Positions 1-8,542 of a DNA stretch of 64,000 bases are shown here, piece by piece. Below the pieces are notes generated by a model. That model did not search any database, was not told where the DNA came from, and worked only from the letters and a program-made list of their open reading frames with translations. Both the position numbers and the translations under genes were made by a program. Location of the stretch: contig NZ_JAMDGZ010000009.1 in the NCBI RefSeq assembly GCF_028656935.1, positions 41,399 through 105,398 on the forward strand, in the 5' to 3' direction. This stretch comes from Pseudomonas rubra (GTDB lineage Bacteria; Pseudomonadota; Gammaproteobacteria; Pseudomonadales; Pseudomonadaceae). The stretch's first letter is position 1; the number at the start of each line of letters is the position of its first letter.

Positions 1-6
1 CAGCAT
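1..6 (-). CDS. start of a gene cut by the window edge, probably a VWA (CoxE-like) protein
   Basis: Only the start codon and one leucine codon are inside the window. A GGGAG ribosome binding site lies 16-20 on the minus strand, right after the stop of the MoxR-type gene. In Pseudomonas a MoxR ATPase of this type is usually followed by a von Willebrand A domain protein; that identity is an inference from gene order, because the coding sequence itself is outside the window. Confidence 0.4.
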
Positions 7-22
7 GGCTATTGCTCCCGGC

Positions 23-868
23 TCAGCGGTTACCGCGACGGCTCATGAAGGCCAGGCGCTCGAGCAACTGCACGTCCTGTTCGTTCTTGACCAAGGCCCC
101 GGCCAGCGGCGGGATGGCCTTGGTCGGATCGCGTTCGCGCAGCACCGCTTCGCCAATATTGTCGGCCATCAGCAGCTTGAGCCAGTCGACCAACTCGGAG
201 GTGGACGGCTTTTTCTTCAGGCCCGGCACCTTGCGCACATCGAAGAACACGTCCAGCGCTTCGCTGACCAGGTCCTTCTTGATGTTCGGATAATGCACAT
301 CGACGATCTGCTGCAGGGTGGTGCGGTCAGGGAAGGCGATGTAGTGGAAGAAGCAACGGCGCAGGAAGGCATCCGGCAGCTCTTTTTCGTTGTTCGAGGT
401 AATGATGATGATCGGGCGCTGCTTGGCCTTGATCGTCTCGTCGGTCTCGTAAACGTAGAACTCCATCTTGTCCAGTTCCTGCAACAGGTCGTTGGGGAAC
501 TCGATGTCGGCCTTGTCGATTTCGTCAATCAGCAGAATGACCCGCTCTTCGGACTCGAAAGCCTCCCAGAGCTTGCCTTTCTTCAGGTAATTGCGCACAT
601 CGTGGACCTTGTCGACGCCCAGTTGCGAGTCGCGCAGGCGGCTGACCGCGTCGTACTCGTAGAGGCCCTGGTGGGCCTTGGTGGTCGACTTGATGTGCCA
701 GGTGATCAGCTTGGCGCCAAAGGATTCGGCCAGCTGTTCGGCGAGCATGGTCTTGCCGGTGCCCGGCTCGCCTTTAACCAGCAGCGGCCGCTCCAGGGTG
801 ATCGCCGCGTTGACCGCCAGTTTCAGGTCGTCTGTAGCGACATAAGCGCTGGTGCCTTCGAACTTCAT
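23..868 (-). CDS. MoxR family AAA+ ATPase
   Basis: This 281-residue protein is a single AAA+ module. It has a Walker A motif GEPGTGKT near residues 33-40, a Walker B LLIDEIDKA near residue 112, a sensor-1 region ending in ITSNNEKELPDAFLRR, and a C-terminal lid. MoxR ATPases act as chaperones that insert metals or assemble complexes, normally together with a VWA-domain partner. The next gene downstream starts at the left edge of the window and probably encodes that partner. The start at 868 follows a GAGGATCGGTTC region at a suitable distance. The client protein cannot be told from the sequence. Confidence 0.9.
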   Translation of the reverse strand: MKFEGTSAYVATDDLKLAVNAAITLERPLLVKGEPGTGKTMLAEQLAESFGAKLITWHIKSTTKAHQGLYEYDAVSRLRDSQLGVDKVHDVRNYLKKGKLWEAFESEERVILLIDEIDKADIEFPNDLLQELDKMEFYVYETDETIKAKQRPIIIITSNNEKELPDAFLRRCFFHYIAFPDRTTLQQIVDVHYPNIKKDLVSEALDVFFDVRKVPGLKKKPSTSELVDWLKLLMADNIGEAVLRERDPTKAIPPLAGALVKNEQDVQLLERLAFMSRRGNR

Positions 869-1099
869 GAACCGATCCTCTAACGTAGCGCCGGGGATAC
901 ATGGCCCCTGGCGGAAAAATTGCCATGCACGACTATAACGCGGGCTCTGGGCGAGTGGGAACGCAGACGGTCCATTCAGTCTCTGAATGGGCCGTCACTT
1001 GGTGACCTGGTCAGATTTACATACAGGCTGATTGTGGACGCACTGGCCGTGCAGGCTTACCCTTGAAGTTTTCCGCCCGGTGTATAAAAGGACCCCGCC

Positions 1100-2074
1100 A
1101 TGAGCCGTATTTTCGCTGACAACGCGCATTCCATCGGCAACACGCCGCTGGTGCAGATCAACCGCATCGCCCCTCGCGGCGTCACCGTGCTGGCCAAGAT
1201 CGAGGGGCGCAACCCCGGGTATTCGGTCAAGTGCCGGATCGGCGCGAACATGATCTGGGACGCCGAAAGCAGTGGCAAACTCAAACCGGGCATGACCATC
1301 GTCGAGCCGACCTCGGGTAACACCGGCATCGGCCTGGCCTTTGTCGCCGCCGCCCGTGGCTACACGCTGCTGCTGACCATGCCGGCGTCGATGAGCATCG
1401 AGCGGCGCAAGGTGCTCAAGGCCCTGGGCGCGCAACTGGAACTCACCGACCCGGCCAAGGGTATGAAAGGCGCGATCGAAAGGGCCAACGAGCTGGTTGC
1501 CAGCGACCCTGCGAAGTACTTTTTGCCCGGCCAGTTCGAGAACCCGGCCAACCCGGCGATCCATGAGAAGACCACCGGCCCGGAGATCTGGAACGACACC
1601 GACGGCGCGGTGGATGTGCTGGTGGCCGGGGTCGGCACTGGCGGCACCATTACCGGGGTGTCGCGCTACATCAAGCAGACCCGGGGCAAGGCGATTCTCT
1701 CGGTGGCGGTCGAGCCGAGCAGCTCTCCAGTGATCACCCAGGCCCGCGCCGGTGAAGAAATCAAGCCCAGCCCACACAAGATCCAGGGCATTGGCGCAGG
1801 TTTTGTGCCGAAGAACCTGGATTTGTCGATGGTCGATCAGGTCGAGCTGGTCACTGACGAGGAGTCCAAGGCCATGGCCCTGCGCCTGATGCAGGAAGAG
1901 GGCATCCTCTGCGGCATTTCCTCCGGAGCGGCCATGGCTGCCGCGGTGCGTCTGGCGGAAAAACCGGAAATGCTGGGCAAGACCATCGTCGTCGTCCTGC
2001 CGGACTCCGGCGAGCGCTACCTGTCGAGCATGCTTTTTGCCGACCTGTTCACCGAGCAGGAAAACCAGCAGTAA
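1100..2074 (+). CDS. cysK: cysteine synthase A (O-acetylserine sulfhydrylase)
   Basis: The 324-residue protein makes L-cysteine from O-acetylserine and sulfide using pyridoxal phosphate. It has the CysK form of the lysine loop ([19 protein letters not shown], cofactor Lys near residue 45), the substrate loop [13 protein letters not shown], the phosphate-binding [10 protein letters not shown] and the late SSGA motif. The C-terminus (FTEQENQQ) closely resembles E. coli CysK rather than CysM, which has a different substrate loop. A GC-rich hairpin followed by a T-rich stretch lies just after the stop (2079-2122). It appears to be a single-gene unit. Confidence 0.95.
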   Translation: MSRIFADNAHSIGNTPLVQINRIAPRGVTVLAKIEGRNPGYSVKCRIGANMIWDAESSGKLKPGMTIVEPTSGNTGIGLAFVAAARGYTLLLTMPASMSIERRKVLKALGAQLELTDPAKGMKGAIERANELVASDPAKYFLPGQFENPANPAIHEKTTGPEIWNDTDGAVDVLVAGVGTGGTITGVSRYIKQTRGKAILSVAVEPSSSPVITQARAGEEIKPSPHKIQGIGAGFVPKNLDLSMVDQVELVTDEESKAMALRLMQEEGILCGISSGAAMAAAVRLAEKPEMLGKTIVVVLPDSGERYLSSMLFADLFTEQENQQ

Positions 2075-2078
2075 ACCG

Positions 2079-2122
2079 CAGCGGCGCTGATCCGGCGCAA
2101 TGTTCGGCGCCGCTGTTTGTTG
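2079..2122 (+). terminator. Rho-independent terminator of cysK
   Basis: Arms CAGCGGCGC (2079-2087) and GCGCCGCTG (2107-2115) pair perfectly over 9 bp and are followed by TTTGTTG. It begins 5 bases after the cysK stop. Confidence 0.65.
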
Positions 2123-2236
2123 CACAATCCTCAACACTGATTGCCAGCTGCGCAGGCTTGTACCGCGGGCGGATCGGTTTATCATGCTCGATTAATCTGG
2201 CAGCGATGGCCTGATCGAAATTCCAAGGAGTGTTGC

Positions 2237-3172
2237 ATGACCTTTTCCTTTGTCGCCAAGGCAGGTGTACTGCTGCTGTTTTTCGGCAGCACCTTGTATG
2301 TGCACCTGCGCGGCAAGGCGCGTTTGCCAATGTTGCGCCAGTTCGTCAACCATTCGGCGCTGTTCGCCCCTTATAACGCCCTGATGTACCTGTTTTCCGG
2401 CGTGCCGTCCAAACCCTATCTGGACCGCAGCCGCTTCCCCGAGCTCGACGTGCTCAAGGACAACTGGGAAGTGATCCGCGAAGAGGCCATGCACCTGTTT
2501 GACGAGGGTTACATCCGCGCCGCCGAGAAAGACAACGACGCCGGCTTCGGTTCGTTCTTCAAGAAGGGCTGGAAGCGTTTTTACCTGAAGTGGTACGACA
2601 AGCCGCTGCCTTCGGCCGAAACGCTGTGCCCCAAGACCGTCGAACTGGTCAACAGCATTCCCAACGTCAAGGGTGCGATGTTCGCCTTGCTGCCCGGTGG
2701 CAGCCACCTGAACCCGCACCGCGATCCGTTCGCCGGCTCCTTGCGTTATCACCTGGGCCTGTCGACGCCCAACTCCGACGACTGCCGGATCTACGTCGAT
2801 GGCCAGGTGTATGCTTGGCGCGACGGTGAAGACGTGATGTTCGACGAGACCTACGTACACTGGGTCAAGAACGAAACCGAAACCACCCGGGTGATCCTCT
2901 TCTGCGACGTCGAGCGGCCGCTCAACAGCCCGCTGATGACCCGCATCAACCGCAAGGTCAGTGCCTTCCTCGGCCGCGCCACCGCGCCGCAGAACACCGA
3001 CGACGAGCGGGTTGGCGGGATCAACCAGGCCTATGCCTGGAGCAAGCGTTTCAGCAACGTCATCAGCAGCCGGGTCAAGCAGTTCAAGCGTGCCAATCCC
3101 AAGGCCTACCGGGTATTGCGTCCGGTGCTGGCGGTGGTGGTTGCCTATCTGTTGTATCGCTGGCTGTTCTGA
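2237..3172 (+). CDS. lpxO: lipid A 2-hydroxylase-type Fe(II)/2-oxoglutarate dioxygenase (LpxO family)
   Basis: The 311-residue protein starts at an ATG preceded by AAGGAG (2225-2230). It has an N-terminal hydrophobic segment (VLLLFFGSTLYV), an aspartyl/asparaginyl beta-hydroxylase domain with an HLNPHRDPF iron motif and a second histidine in ETYVHWVKN followed by TTRVILFCD, and a C-terminal membrane segment (PVLAVVVAYLLYRWLF). LpxO enzymes add a 2-OH to an acyl chain of lipid A at the inner membrane, which changes outer-membrane permeability and host recognition. The membrane anchors at both ends and the length match that family. Upstream ATG/GTG codons in frame lack a good ribosome binding site. 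Confidence 0.85.
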   Translation: MTFSFVAKAGVLLLFFGSTLYVHLRGKARLPMLRQFVNHSALFAPYNALMYLFSGVPSKPYLDRSRFPELDVLKDNWEVIREEAMHLFDEGYIRAAEKDNDAGFGSFFKKGWKRFYLKWYDKPLPSAETLCPKTVELVNSIPNVKGAMFALLPGGSHLNPHRDPFAGSLRYHLGLSTPNSDDCRIYVDGQVYAWRDGEDVMFDETYVHWVKNETETTRVILFCDVERPLNSPLMTRINRKVSAFLGRATAPQNTDDERVGGINQAYAWSKRFSNVISSRVKQFKRANPKAYRVLRPVLAVVVAYLLYRWLF

Positions 3173-3179
3173 GAAAGAC

Positions 3180-3240
3180 ATCGCGGGGCAAGCCCGCTCC
3201 CACAGAGTGAGAACCTGTGGGAGCGGGCTTGCCCCGCGAT
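3180..3240. repeat. inverted REP pair (BIME), type 'CGCGGGGCAAGCCCGC'
   Basis: Two near-perfect inverted copies of a 26-base REP (3180-3205 and 3215-3240) flank a 9-base spacer, so the transcript can fold into a long hairpin. The same sequence type recurs at 46412-46466. REP pairs of this kind are scattered between genes in P. putida-group genomes and lie here right after lpxO. Confidence 0.9.
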
Positions 3241-3289
3241 AATTTCACCACTATAGTCAGCCACACTTCACCTCACCGAAGACCTGCTC

Positions 3290-3451
3290 ATGCCAGCTTC
3301 CTGCCCATCCACCGTATTCGCCACCGCGCCTGACGCGGTTGTCGTTGTGCGCGGGAATCAGCAGCCGGCCATGATCAGCCACTACCCACCACCTGTCAGT
3401 AGCGTGGTCGTGTGCATCGTTGCACCGCCAGCGGTGGTAGTGCTGGGCTAA
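3290..3451 (+). CDS. candidate valine-rich leader peptide upstream of a DMT transporter
   Basis: This 53-codon reading frame encodes a peptide with three valine clusters: VVVV at residues 17-20, VVV at 39-41 and VVV at 49-51. The segment TAPDAVVVVR resembles the TAPSAAVVVVR part of the E. coli ivbL leader, which senses valyl-tRNA. It ends 107 bases before the transporter start. The RNA can form alternative pairs, e.g. CACTACC (3380-3386) with GGTAGTG (3436-3442), and CACCG with CGGTG around 3423-3436. The ribosome binding site is weak and no clear U-tract terminator follows. The minus-strand frame here looks like a shadow. Confidence 0.4.
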   Translation: MPASCPSTVFATAPDAVVVVRGNQQPAMISHYPPPVSSVVVCIVAPPAVVVLG

Positions 3452-3558
3452 GCGGCCAATTGCTGCGTCCCCACACACCTGCACCCTACTGAATACGGTT
3501 GGCTTCCCCTCGCGGGTAGCACCGTTCGGCTTATCTGCCCGAATTACAGGTGGCATTC

Positions 3559-4449
3559 ATGTCTGTTCTAGCGAAACAATCCGTGGTCTCGGCGGCCACT
3601 ACCAGCCTGTTCGTCCTGCTCTGGAGTAGCGGGGCGATTGTCTCCAAGCTTGGCCTGGCCCATGCCAGCCCCTTTGCCTTTTTGCTGTTGCGTTCAGCCC
3701 TGGCCCTGGTCGGCCTGCTGTTGCTCAGCCCGTTGCTCAAGCTGCACTGGCCGCGTACGCGCCCGGCGGTACTGCAAGCCCTGGCCACTGGTTGCGTGCT
3801 GCTGGGCGCTTACCAGATTTTCTATCTGCTGGCGCTTAACACCCAGGTTACCCCCGGGGTCATGGCCACGGTCATGGGCGTGCAACCGATCCTCACCGTG
3901 GTGCTGATGGAACGCCAGCGCTCCTGGCGCCGGTTGTTCGGCCTGGGCCTGGGCTTGAGCGGCTTGATCATGGTGGTCTACCAGGGCATCAACCTCGGTG
4001 GTGTATCACTGGCGGGGATGCTGTTTGCCCTGCTGGCACTGATGAGCATGACCTTTGGCTCGATCATGCAAAAGCGCATCACCCGCAACCCCATGGGAAC
4101 CTTGCCGCTGCAGTACTTTGCTGGGTTGTTGATGTGTGCCGTGTTTGCGCCGTTTCAGCCGCTGCAGGTGGAGCTGACCGGCAGCTTCGTCGGCGCCTTG
4201 CTGTGGATGGGGCTGGTGGTGTCGCTACTGGCGACCTTGCTGCTGTACCGGCTGATCGCCCAGGGCAACCTGGTCAATGTCACCAGCCTGTTCTACCTGG
4301 TGCCGGCAGTCACCGCAGTGATGGACTACCTGATCTTCGGCAACCGCCTGGCGGCACTCAGCCTGCTGGGCATGGGCCTGATCGTCGTTGGCCTGTTGTT
4401 CGTGTTCCGCAAGCCCGCTGCCGCCCAGGCGCAACTGCAGGCTGACTAG
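3559..4449 (+). CDS. EamA/DMT family inner-membrane transporter
   Basis: The 296-residue protein has about ten hydrophobic helices arranged as two EamA halves, typical of the drug/metabolite transporter superfamily. The second half ends with TSLFYLVPAVTAVMDYLIFGNRL, a characteristic EamA motif. I place the start at ATG 3559 because AGGTGG (3547-3552) is a good ribosome binding site for it; an in-frame GTG at 3550 lies inside that site. DMT carriers often export amino acids or metabolites, but the substrate is not visible. A candidate valine-rich leader precedes it, which may hint at branched-chain amino acids. Confidence 0.85.
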   Translation: MSVLAKQSVVSAATTSLFVLLWSSGAIVSKLGLAHASPFAFLLLRSALALVGLLLLSPLLKLHWPRTRPAVLQALATGCVLLGAYQIFYLLALNTQVTPGVMATVMGVQPILTVVLMERQRSWRRLFGLGLGLSGLIMVVYQGINLGGVSLAGMLFALLALMSMTFGSIMQKRITRNPMGTLPLQYFAGLLMCAVFAPFQPLQVELTGSFVGALLWMGLVVSLLATLLLYRLIAQGNLVNVTSLFYLVPAVTAVMDYLIFGNRLAALSLLGMGLIVVGLLFVFRKPAAAQAQLQAD

Positions 4450-4457
4450 CACGGCCG

Positions 4458-4482
4458 GCCGCCCGGCGGCGTGCCGGGCGGC
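4458..4482. terminator. shared hairpin between convergent genes
   Basis: GCCGCCCGGC (4458-4467) and GCCGGGCGGC (4473-4482) form a perfect 10-bp stem with a 5-base loop, placed between the stops of the DMT transporter and the minus-strand porin gene. There is no long T-tract on either side, so it is a plausible but not classical bidirectional terminator. Confidence 0.55.
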
Positions 4483-4488
4483 TTACCT

Positions 4489-5718
4489 TCAGAAGTAGTA
4501 GCCGATGTTGATGTTGGTGCGGTAGTACCAGTCGTTGCTGCCAACCGAGCTGGTGCTGGTCCAGCCCGTGCCGTTTTCGGCACCGCCGAAGGGGTTGGCG
4601 TTCTTCGCCCAGGTGAAATCGACCCAGGCCATGATCGGCATGGCCAGAAACTGAGCGCCGACGGTAAACATCTGCGAGTCATCCCAGCCGCTCTTGTCTT
4701 TCATCATGCGGCTGTAGTCGTTGTACACCTTGATCTTCTTCAACTGGCCCAGGCTTGGAGTGAAGATGTCGTAGCCGACGTTGATCGAGCCGATGGTGGC
4801 TTTGGAGGCGATCAGGAAGGCCGGGGTCAGGCCGTTGCCACCCATCAGCACCGAGTCATTGCTGACGCCATCGGGGTTCTGCGGATCGTACTCGTAACGA
4901 ATCGCCTGGCTGGTGACCGTCCAGTTGCCGGCGTTGACGATCGCATGCACGCCGCCCGCCCAGTAGTCGCCATCGTCGCGGGTAGTGGCGTTGTACAGCT
5001 CGGCGGCGGCCAGCGAGGCGCCGATTTCAGTCTTCCAGCCGTCACCGCTAAACGTCCGGGCGACCCGGGCGTTGACCTGGTTGCGCTTCTCGTTGTCCTG
5101 GCGCGACTGGGTAAAGGCCACGGCGTTGTCGTTCAGGTCGGCATAACGGCCGACTTCCGGCGAGTAGCGGATGCCGCTGGGCAGCATGCGCGGGAAGTAA
5201 CCCAATTGCAGGTCCCAGTTCTTGTCCTTGTAACTGTATTTCAGGCCCGTGCCGGCGCTGACGCCATAGCCCATGAAAAACGGAATGTGATAACTCCAGC
5301 CGAACTGCGGGTAGGGCTCAAGGCCAAAGGGTTTGAACGGCGCCCCCAGTTGCACATTAGCGTTGGTGTTGAAGCGATAACCGACGTAGCCGCGGTCGAT
5401 CGAGCGCTTGCCGTCGTCCTGGAACCAGTAGCCGATGTCGCTGAACAGTTGCTTATGGGTGGCCTGGACATCCAGGCGGAAGGTATCGAAAAGAAAGCGT
5501 CCGTTGTTCTCGGTAGTATCCCAGTGTTCGTCGCGGTAGTTGACTCGCAGCGCGCCGCCGATATCCAGTGAACTCTGGCCATCGTCACTGCGCCAGGCGA
5601 TGTGCGGAAATGGTTTTTTCAGCGCTGGCGGCTGATCGGGCGCCGCCGGGCCGGGCTCGGAAGCGAAACTGGTGGCGCTGCCGAGGATCAGGCCCAGGCT
5701 TATCACGTACTTGTTCAT
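4489..5718 (-). CDS. outer-membrane beta-barrel channel (porin-like), substrate unknown
   Basis: The 409-residue precursor starts with a signal peptide (MNKYVISLGLILGSATSFAS). The mature part has alternating aromatic/polar strands, an SLDIGGALRVNYRDEH early strand and ends in INIGYYF, a C-terminal aromatic residue typical of outer-membrane barrels. The chosen start removes 22 upstream codons that do not look like protein. It lies directly downstream of the large degradation cluster on the same strand, separated by 372 bases, so it probably admits the cluster's substrate or a related aromatic compound; that link is inferred from position only. It does not look like an OprD protein. Confidence 0.75.
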   Translation of the reverse strand: MNKYVISLGLILGSATSFASEPGPAAPDQPPALKKPFPHIAWRSDDGQSSLDIGGALRVNYRDEHWDTTENNGRFLFDTFRLDVQATHKQLFSDIGYWFQDDGKRSIDRGYVGYRFNTNANVQLGAPFKPFGLEPYPQFGWSYHIPFFMGYGVSAGTGLKYSYKDKNWDLQLGYFPRMLPSGIRYSPEVGRYADLNDNAVAFTQSRQDNEKRNQVNARVARTFSGDGWKTEIGASLAAAELYNATTRDDGDYWAGGVHAIVNAGNWTVTSQAIRYEYDPQNPDGVSNDSVLMGGNGLTPAFLIASKATIGSINVGYDIFTPSLGQLKKIKVYNDYSRMMKDKSGWDDSQMFTVGAQFLAMPIMAWVDFTWAKNANPFGGAENGTGWTSTSSVGSNDWYYRTNINIGYYF

Positions 5719-6090
5719 ATCAATGCCCCGCAAGGTTGAGCAGTTTCTCTGGGCGACAGCTGTCCGCCGCCTGCAATCAGGCATTAAGCGAAAGTCAGCG
5801 GTGGCGCAGGGGTAGGTTTGTTATTGTTTTATAAGTGGCACGTTGTTTTTATTTTTGAACTCGAGAGGGTAAGATCAGGAACTGTGCCAGTGCGGATAAG
5901 CGGTAGGTTTTCCGCTAAACATCAAGTAAATCAATTATTTATATTTGAAACGCTTTGATTTGTGTTGTGGGTGAAACAGCGTGGAGTTTAAGTAACAGGC
6001 GTGTGCAGTTAAGGTGCGGCTTAAGTGCACAAGGCGCTGTAATAGCGCCTTGTTTGTTTTATGAGTAAATAAGTAGTTAGCTATTTTTAT
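5719..6090. other. 372-base intergenic region: porin promoter region and an orphan hairpin
   Basis: This AT-rich stretch must hold the minus-strand promoter of the porin gene. I see no protein gene. A terminator-like hairpin with a T-tract on the plus strand (6030-6060) has no plus-strand gene in front of it. A TGGCACG element at 5836-5842 on the plus strand resembles the -24 half of a sigma-54 promoter, but the -12 GC is missing. Confidence 0.5.
6030..6060 (+). terminator. orphan plus-strand terminator hairpin
   Basis: CAAGGCGCT (6030-6038) and AGCGCCTTG (6044-6052) form a perfect 9-bp stem with a 5-base loop, followed by TTTGTTTT. The U-tract is only on the plus strand, yet both flanking genes are on the minus strand. 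It may end a small RNA transcribed from the 5.8-6.0 kb gap. Confidence 0.6.
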
Positions 6091-7050
6091 CTACAGATCC
6101 AGCACCATGCGCCGGCTCTTGCAGCCCGACACACAGACCATCATCGATTTGTTCTCTGCTCGTTCAGCCTTGGTCAGTACACCGTCGCGGTGGTCGATAT
6201 CACCCTCCAGCACTCGGGTTTCGCACGACCCGCATACCCCTTCGCGGCAGCTGTACTCGATATCGCAACCGGCTTCGAGCAGTACATCGAGCAGGTTCAG
6301 CCCAGGCTCGAGGTTCAGGGTCTTGCCGGACTTTTTCAGCTCGACGCTGTAGCTGTCCTGGGCATCTTCCGAGGGTGGCAGTTCGGCGGCGGTAAAACGT
6401 TCGATATGCGCATGGGGATAGCCCAGGCTTTCGCAGGTGCTCTCAAAGGCATCGAGCATCGGCGTCGGCCCGCAGCAGTAGAAGTGTGTGTCGCTGGGTT
6501 GGCCGGCCAGGTAATGGGCCAGATCCGGCGCCGCGTTCTTCTCGTCGTTGAAGTGGTAGAGCACCTTGGCATCAACTGCGCTGAGTGCTTCCAGCAGCGC
6601 CGCTTCCTTGCGCGAGCGGGCGCAGTAGATCAGCTCGGCGGATTTGCCCAGGGCCAGCAGTTGGCGAAACATGCAGTAGATCGGTGTTATACCGATGCCA
6701 CCGGCCACCAGCACGTTGTGGCTGGCATGCGGGTCGAGGGCGAAGTTGTTGCGTGGTTGCGAGATGCTCAGTTGCGAGCCAACGCGCAGTTGCTCATGGA
6801 CGAACGCTGAGCCGCCACGGCTGTTGCGGTCACGCAGGATGCCCACCACATAACGGCCCTGGTCGCTCGGCGAGTTGAGCAGCGAGTAACTGCGCACCAG
6901 GCCGTTGGGCAGGTGCAGGTCGATGTGCGAGCCGGCCTCGAACGGTGCGAACACGGTGTCGCCCCAGGGGCGCAGTTCGACGCTGATGATGCCTTCGGCT
7001 TCGTGGCGCAGGGTATGCACCAGCGCGGTGATGGTAGAGGAGTTGGACAT
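6091..7050 (-). CDS. VanB-type oxygenase reductase (FMN, NAD(P)H, 2Fe-2S)
   Basis: The 319-residue protein has the phthalate dioxygenase reductase order: flavin-binding barrel with RSYSL (residues 53-57), a nucleotide-binding domain with GGIGITP (117-123), and a C-terminal plant-type ferredoxin with Cys268, Cys273, Cys276 and Cys306. It should pass electrons from NAD(P)H to the Rieske oxygenase encoded two genes upstream. It is the last gene of the cluster; the RidA stop overlaps its AGGTGA ribosome binding site and only 3 bases separate the two genes, so they are translationally linked. Confidence 0.92.
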   Translation of the reverse strand: MSNSSTITALVHTLRHEAEGIISVELRPWGDTVFAPFEAGSHIDLHLPNGLVRSYSLLNSPSDQGRYVVGILRDRNSRGGSAFVHEQLRVGSQLSISQPRNNFALDPHASHNVLVAGGIGITPIYCMFRQLLALGKSAELIYCARSRKEAALLEALSAVDAKVLYHFNDEKNAAPDLAHYLAGQPSDTHFYCCGPTPMLDAFESTCESLGYPHAHIERFTAAELPPSEDAQDSYSVELKKSGKTLNLEPGLNLLDVLLEAGCDIEYSCREGVCGSCETRVLEGDIDHRDGVLTKAERAENKSMMVCVSGCKSRRMVLDL

Positions 7051-7053
7051 CGG

Positions 7054-7491
7054 TCACCTCAATGGCGCAGTGCGCAAGTCAATGTCGAGCCGGGCGCTGG
7101 CTTCGATTTCCACCACCAGCTCAGGGAACACCAGGGCGCTCACTTGAACCAGGGTGGAGGTGGGGTAACAGGCGAAACCTTTGAAGAAGTCGCGGCGTGC
7201 GCGACCGACTTCGTCCTTGTCGGCAATGTCGGTGAGGTACACCGTCAAGCGGTAGAGATTGCCGATGTGCCCGCCTGCCGCTTCCACCAGGGCCCGGGCC
7301 TTGTTCAGCACCACCAGGGTCTGAGCGTAGGCATCCAGTGGCGTGCCGCACTCGGCCGCCTGGCGGGTGGCGGGATGGCCGGTCATGCCGGACATCACCA
7401 GTTCATCGCCAAGCAGCAGGGCATTGGACCAACTGGCGCTGGCCAGCTCGGTCAATGCCTGCGCCTGGATACGTTGTACGGGCAGGTTCAT
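7054..7491 (-). CDS. RidA family protein (possible 2-aminomuconate deaminase-like role)
   Basis: The 145-residue protein has the RidA/YjgF fold, with SNALLLGDELVMSGMTG near the N-terminus and NLYRLTVYLTDIADKDEV and YPTSTLVQVSALVFPELVVEIEA later. Family members hydrolyse enamines and imines; some act in aromatic degradation as 2-aminomuconate deaminases. Placed between a Rieske oxygenase and its reductase, and with an extradiol-type dioxygenase and an aldehyde dehydrogenase in the same unit, a deaminase step is plausible but unproven. The start ATG shares its A with the stop of the Rieske gene (TGATG), indicating coupled translation; a GTG one codon upstream is the alternative. Confidence 0.85.
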   Translation of the reverse strand: MNLPVQRIQAQALTELASASWSNALLLGDELVMSGMTGHPATRQAAECGTPLDAYAQTLVVLNKARALVEAAGGHIGNLYRLTVYLTDIADKDEVGRARRDFFKGFACYPTSTLVQVSALVFPELVVEIEASARLDIDLRTAPLR

Positions 7492-8522
7492 CACAGCTGC
7501 TTCGCTTCGATCAGCGCCAGTTGCTCCTTGGCCTGGCCCTTGAGGTAACGGCGCAGGCGCACCACACCCAGGTCATGCTGGTAGAGGTTTTCGCGCTGAT
7601 TGGCGTCGTATTCCATGAACTCCAGCAACACCCGGTCTTGCTCCAGCACTGCCCAGTGACGGGCTTCCAGGCGGTTCTTGTAGAGGAAGCGCCAGGTGTC
7701 GCGCTGCCAGCCGGTCAACGGCCGGGCACGCCAGTGGAACACCGCCGAGAGGCTGCGGCTGCTGGGGGTGTAGCTGCCGATGATGGTGAAGTTGCCGCCC
7801 GGGCCGCCGGTCTTCGGGTAAGGGATTTCCAGGCGCAGCCAGTGGCAGCCGTTGTCGAGGAATTCGGTCCAGTCGAAGTTGACCCCGCGCTGGCCTTCCT
7901 TCTCGAAGAAGAAGCCCTGCTCGGTATCGCGGGTGACGAACTTGGCCGTGGCTTCGCCTTCGCTCATCGAGTGCGACATCTTGTGCAGGTAGGTGCCGTG
8001 CATCGGGTCCATGACGTTGTCGAGTACGTAGCGGTAGTCACCTTGCCATTCGGTGTAGCAGAGGAAGCTGCTCCACTCGGGCGAGGTCAGTTGCTCGGGC
8101 AGTACCAGCTCCGGTGGGGCGTCCAGGTGCGGGTCGGTGGCGTTGAACAAAAAGATCGCCCCGGCCGCCTCACGGGTATGGAACATGCGCGTCGGGCGGC
8201 TGCCTTCGAGCTTGCAGCCCGGGCTGCCGGGGACCTTGGTCACGGTGCCGTCGCAGCGCACTTCGACGCCGTGGTACGGGCACTGCAGGCGGTCACCCAG
8301 CACCGGGCCCTGGGACAGTGGCGCGCCGCGGTGCGGGCAGTGGTCTTCGAGGGCATGCACGCTGCCATCGTTGTCGCGCCACAGGGCGATCTTGTAGCCC
8401 AGGCGGCGTACCGATACCGGCTTGTCGCCGAGCAGCTCGGAGGGCAATACGGGAAACCAGAGGTCTTTGAGGCCGTTGGCCAGATGGTTCTCAACAGGGT
8501 CGACGGTGAATTGCATATTCAT
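7491..8522 (-). CDS. Rieske non-heme iron oxygenase, VanA/phthalate-oxygenase type
   Basis: This 343-residue oxygenase has an N-terminal Rieske domain with CPH (Cys62, His64) and CPYH (Cys81, His84), and a catalytic domain with iron ligands in DPMHGTYLH (His175, His180) plus a later acidic residue. The length and the lack of a separate small subunit fit the VanA group, which uses VanB-type reductases for ring hydroxylation or O-/N-demethylation. The matching reductase is two genes downstream. A GGAGG site (9-base spacing) supports the start. It probably carries out an early oxygenation in the pathway; the substrate is unknown. Confidence 0.93.
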   Translation of the reverse strand: MNMQFTVDPVENHLANGLKDLWFPVLPSELLGDKPVSVRRLGYKIALWRDNDGSVHALEDHCPHRGAPLSQGPVLGDRLQCPYHGVEVRCDGTVTKVPGSPGCKLEGSRPTRMFHTREAAGAIFLFNATDPHLDAPPELVLPEQLTSPEWSSFLCYTEWQGDYRYVLDNVMDPMHGTYLHKMSHSMSEGEATAKFVTRDTEQGFFFEKEGQRGVNFDWTEFLDNGCHWLRLEIPYPKTGGPGGNFTIIGSYTPSSRSLSAVFHWRARPLTGWQRDTWRFLYKNRLEARHWAVLEQDRVLLEFMEYDANQRENLYQHDLGVVRLRRYLKGQAKEQLALIEAKQL

Positions 8523-8542
8523 CTTGTTTTACCTCCGGCGGG

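Noticed and set aside
995..2185. 396-codon open frame on the minus strand opposite cysK
   Set aside because: It is a shadow of the cysK coding strand in a GC-rich genome; its composition (His/Arg/Gly-rich) has no family resemblance and it has no ribosome binding site of its own.
3257..3556. 99-codon frame on the minus strand between lpxO and the DMT gene
   Set aside because: Rich in Trp, His and Arg with no recognisable fold; it lies opposite the candidate leader peptide and is probably its shadow.
4471..5571. 366-codon open frame on the plus strand opposite the cluster porin
   Set aside because: Antisense to a gene with signal peptide and C-terminal aromatic residue; no own start signals.
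5836..5851. Sigma-54 promoter-like TGGCACG on the plus strand
   Set aside because: The -24 half is perfect but the -12 half reads TTTTA instead of TTGCA, so the required GC is absent.
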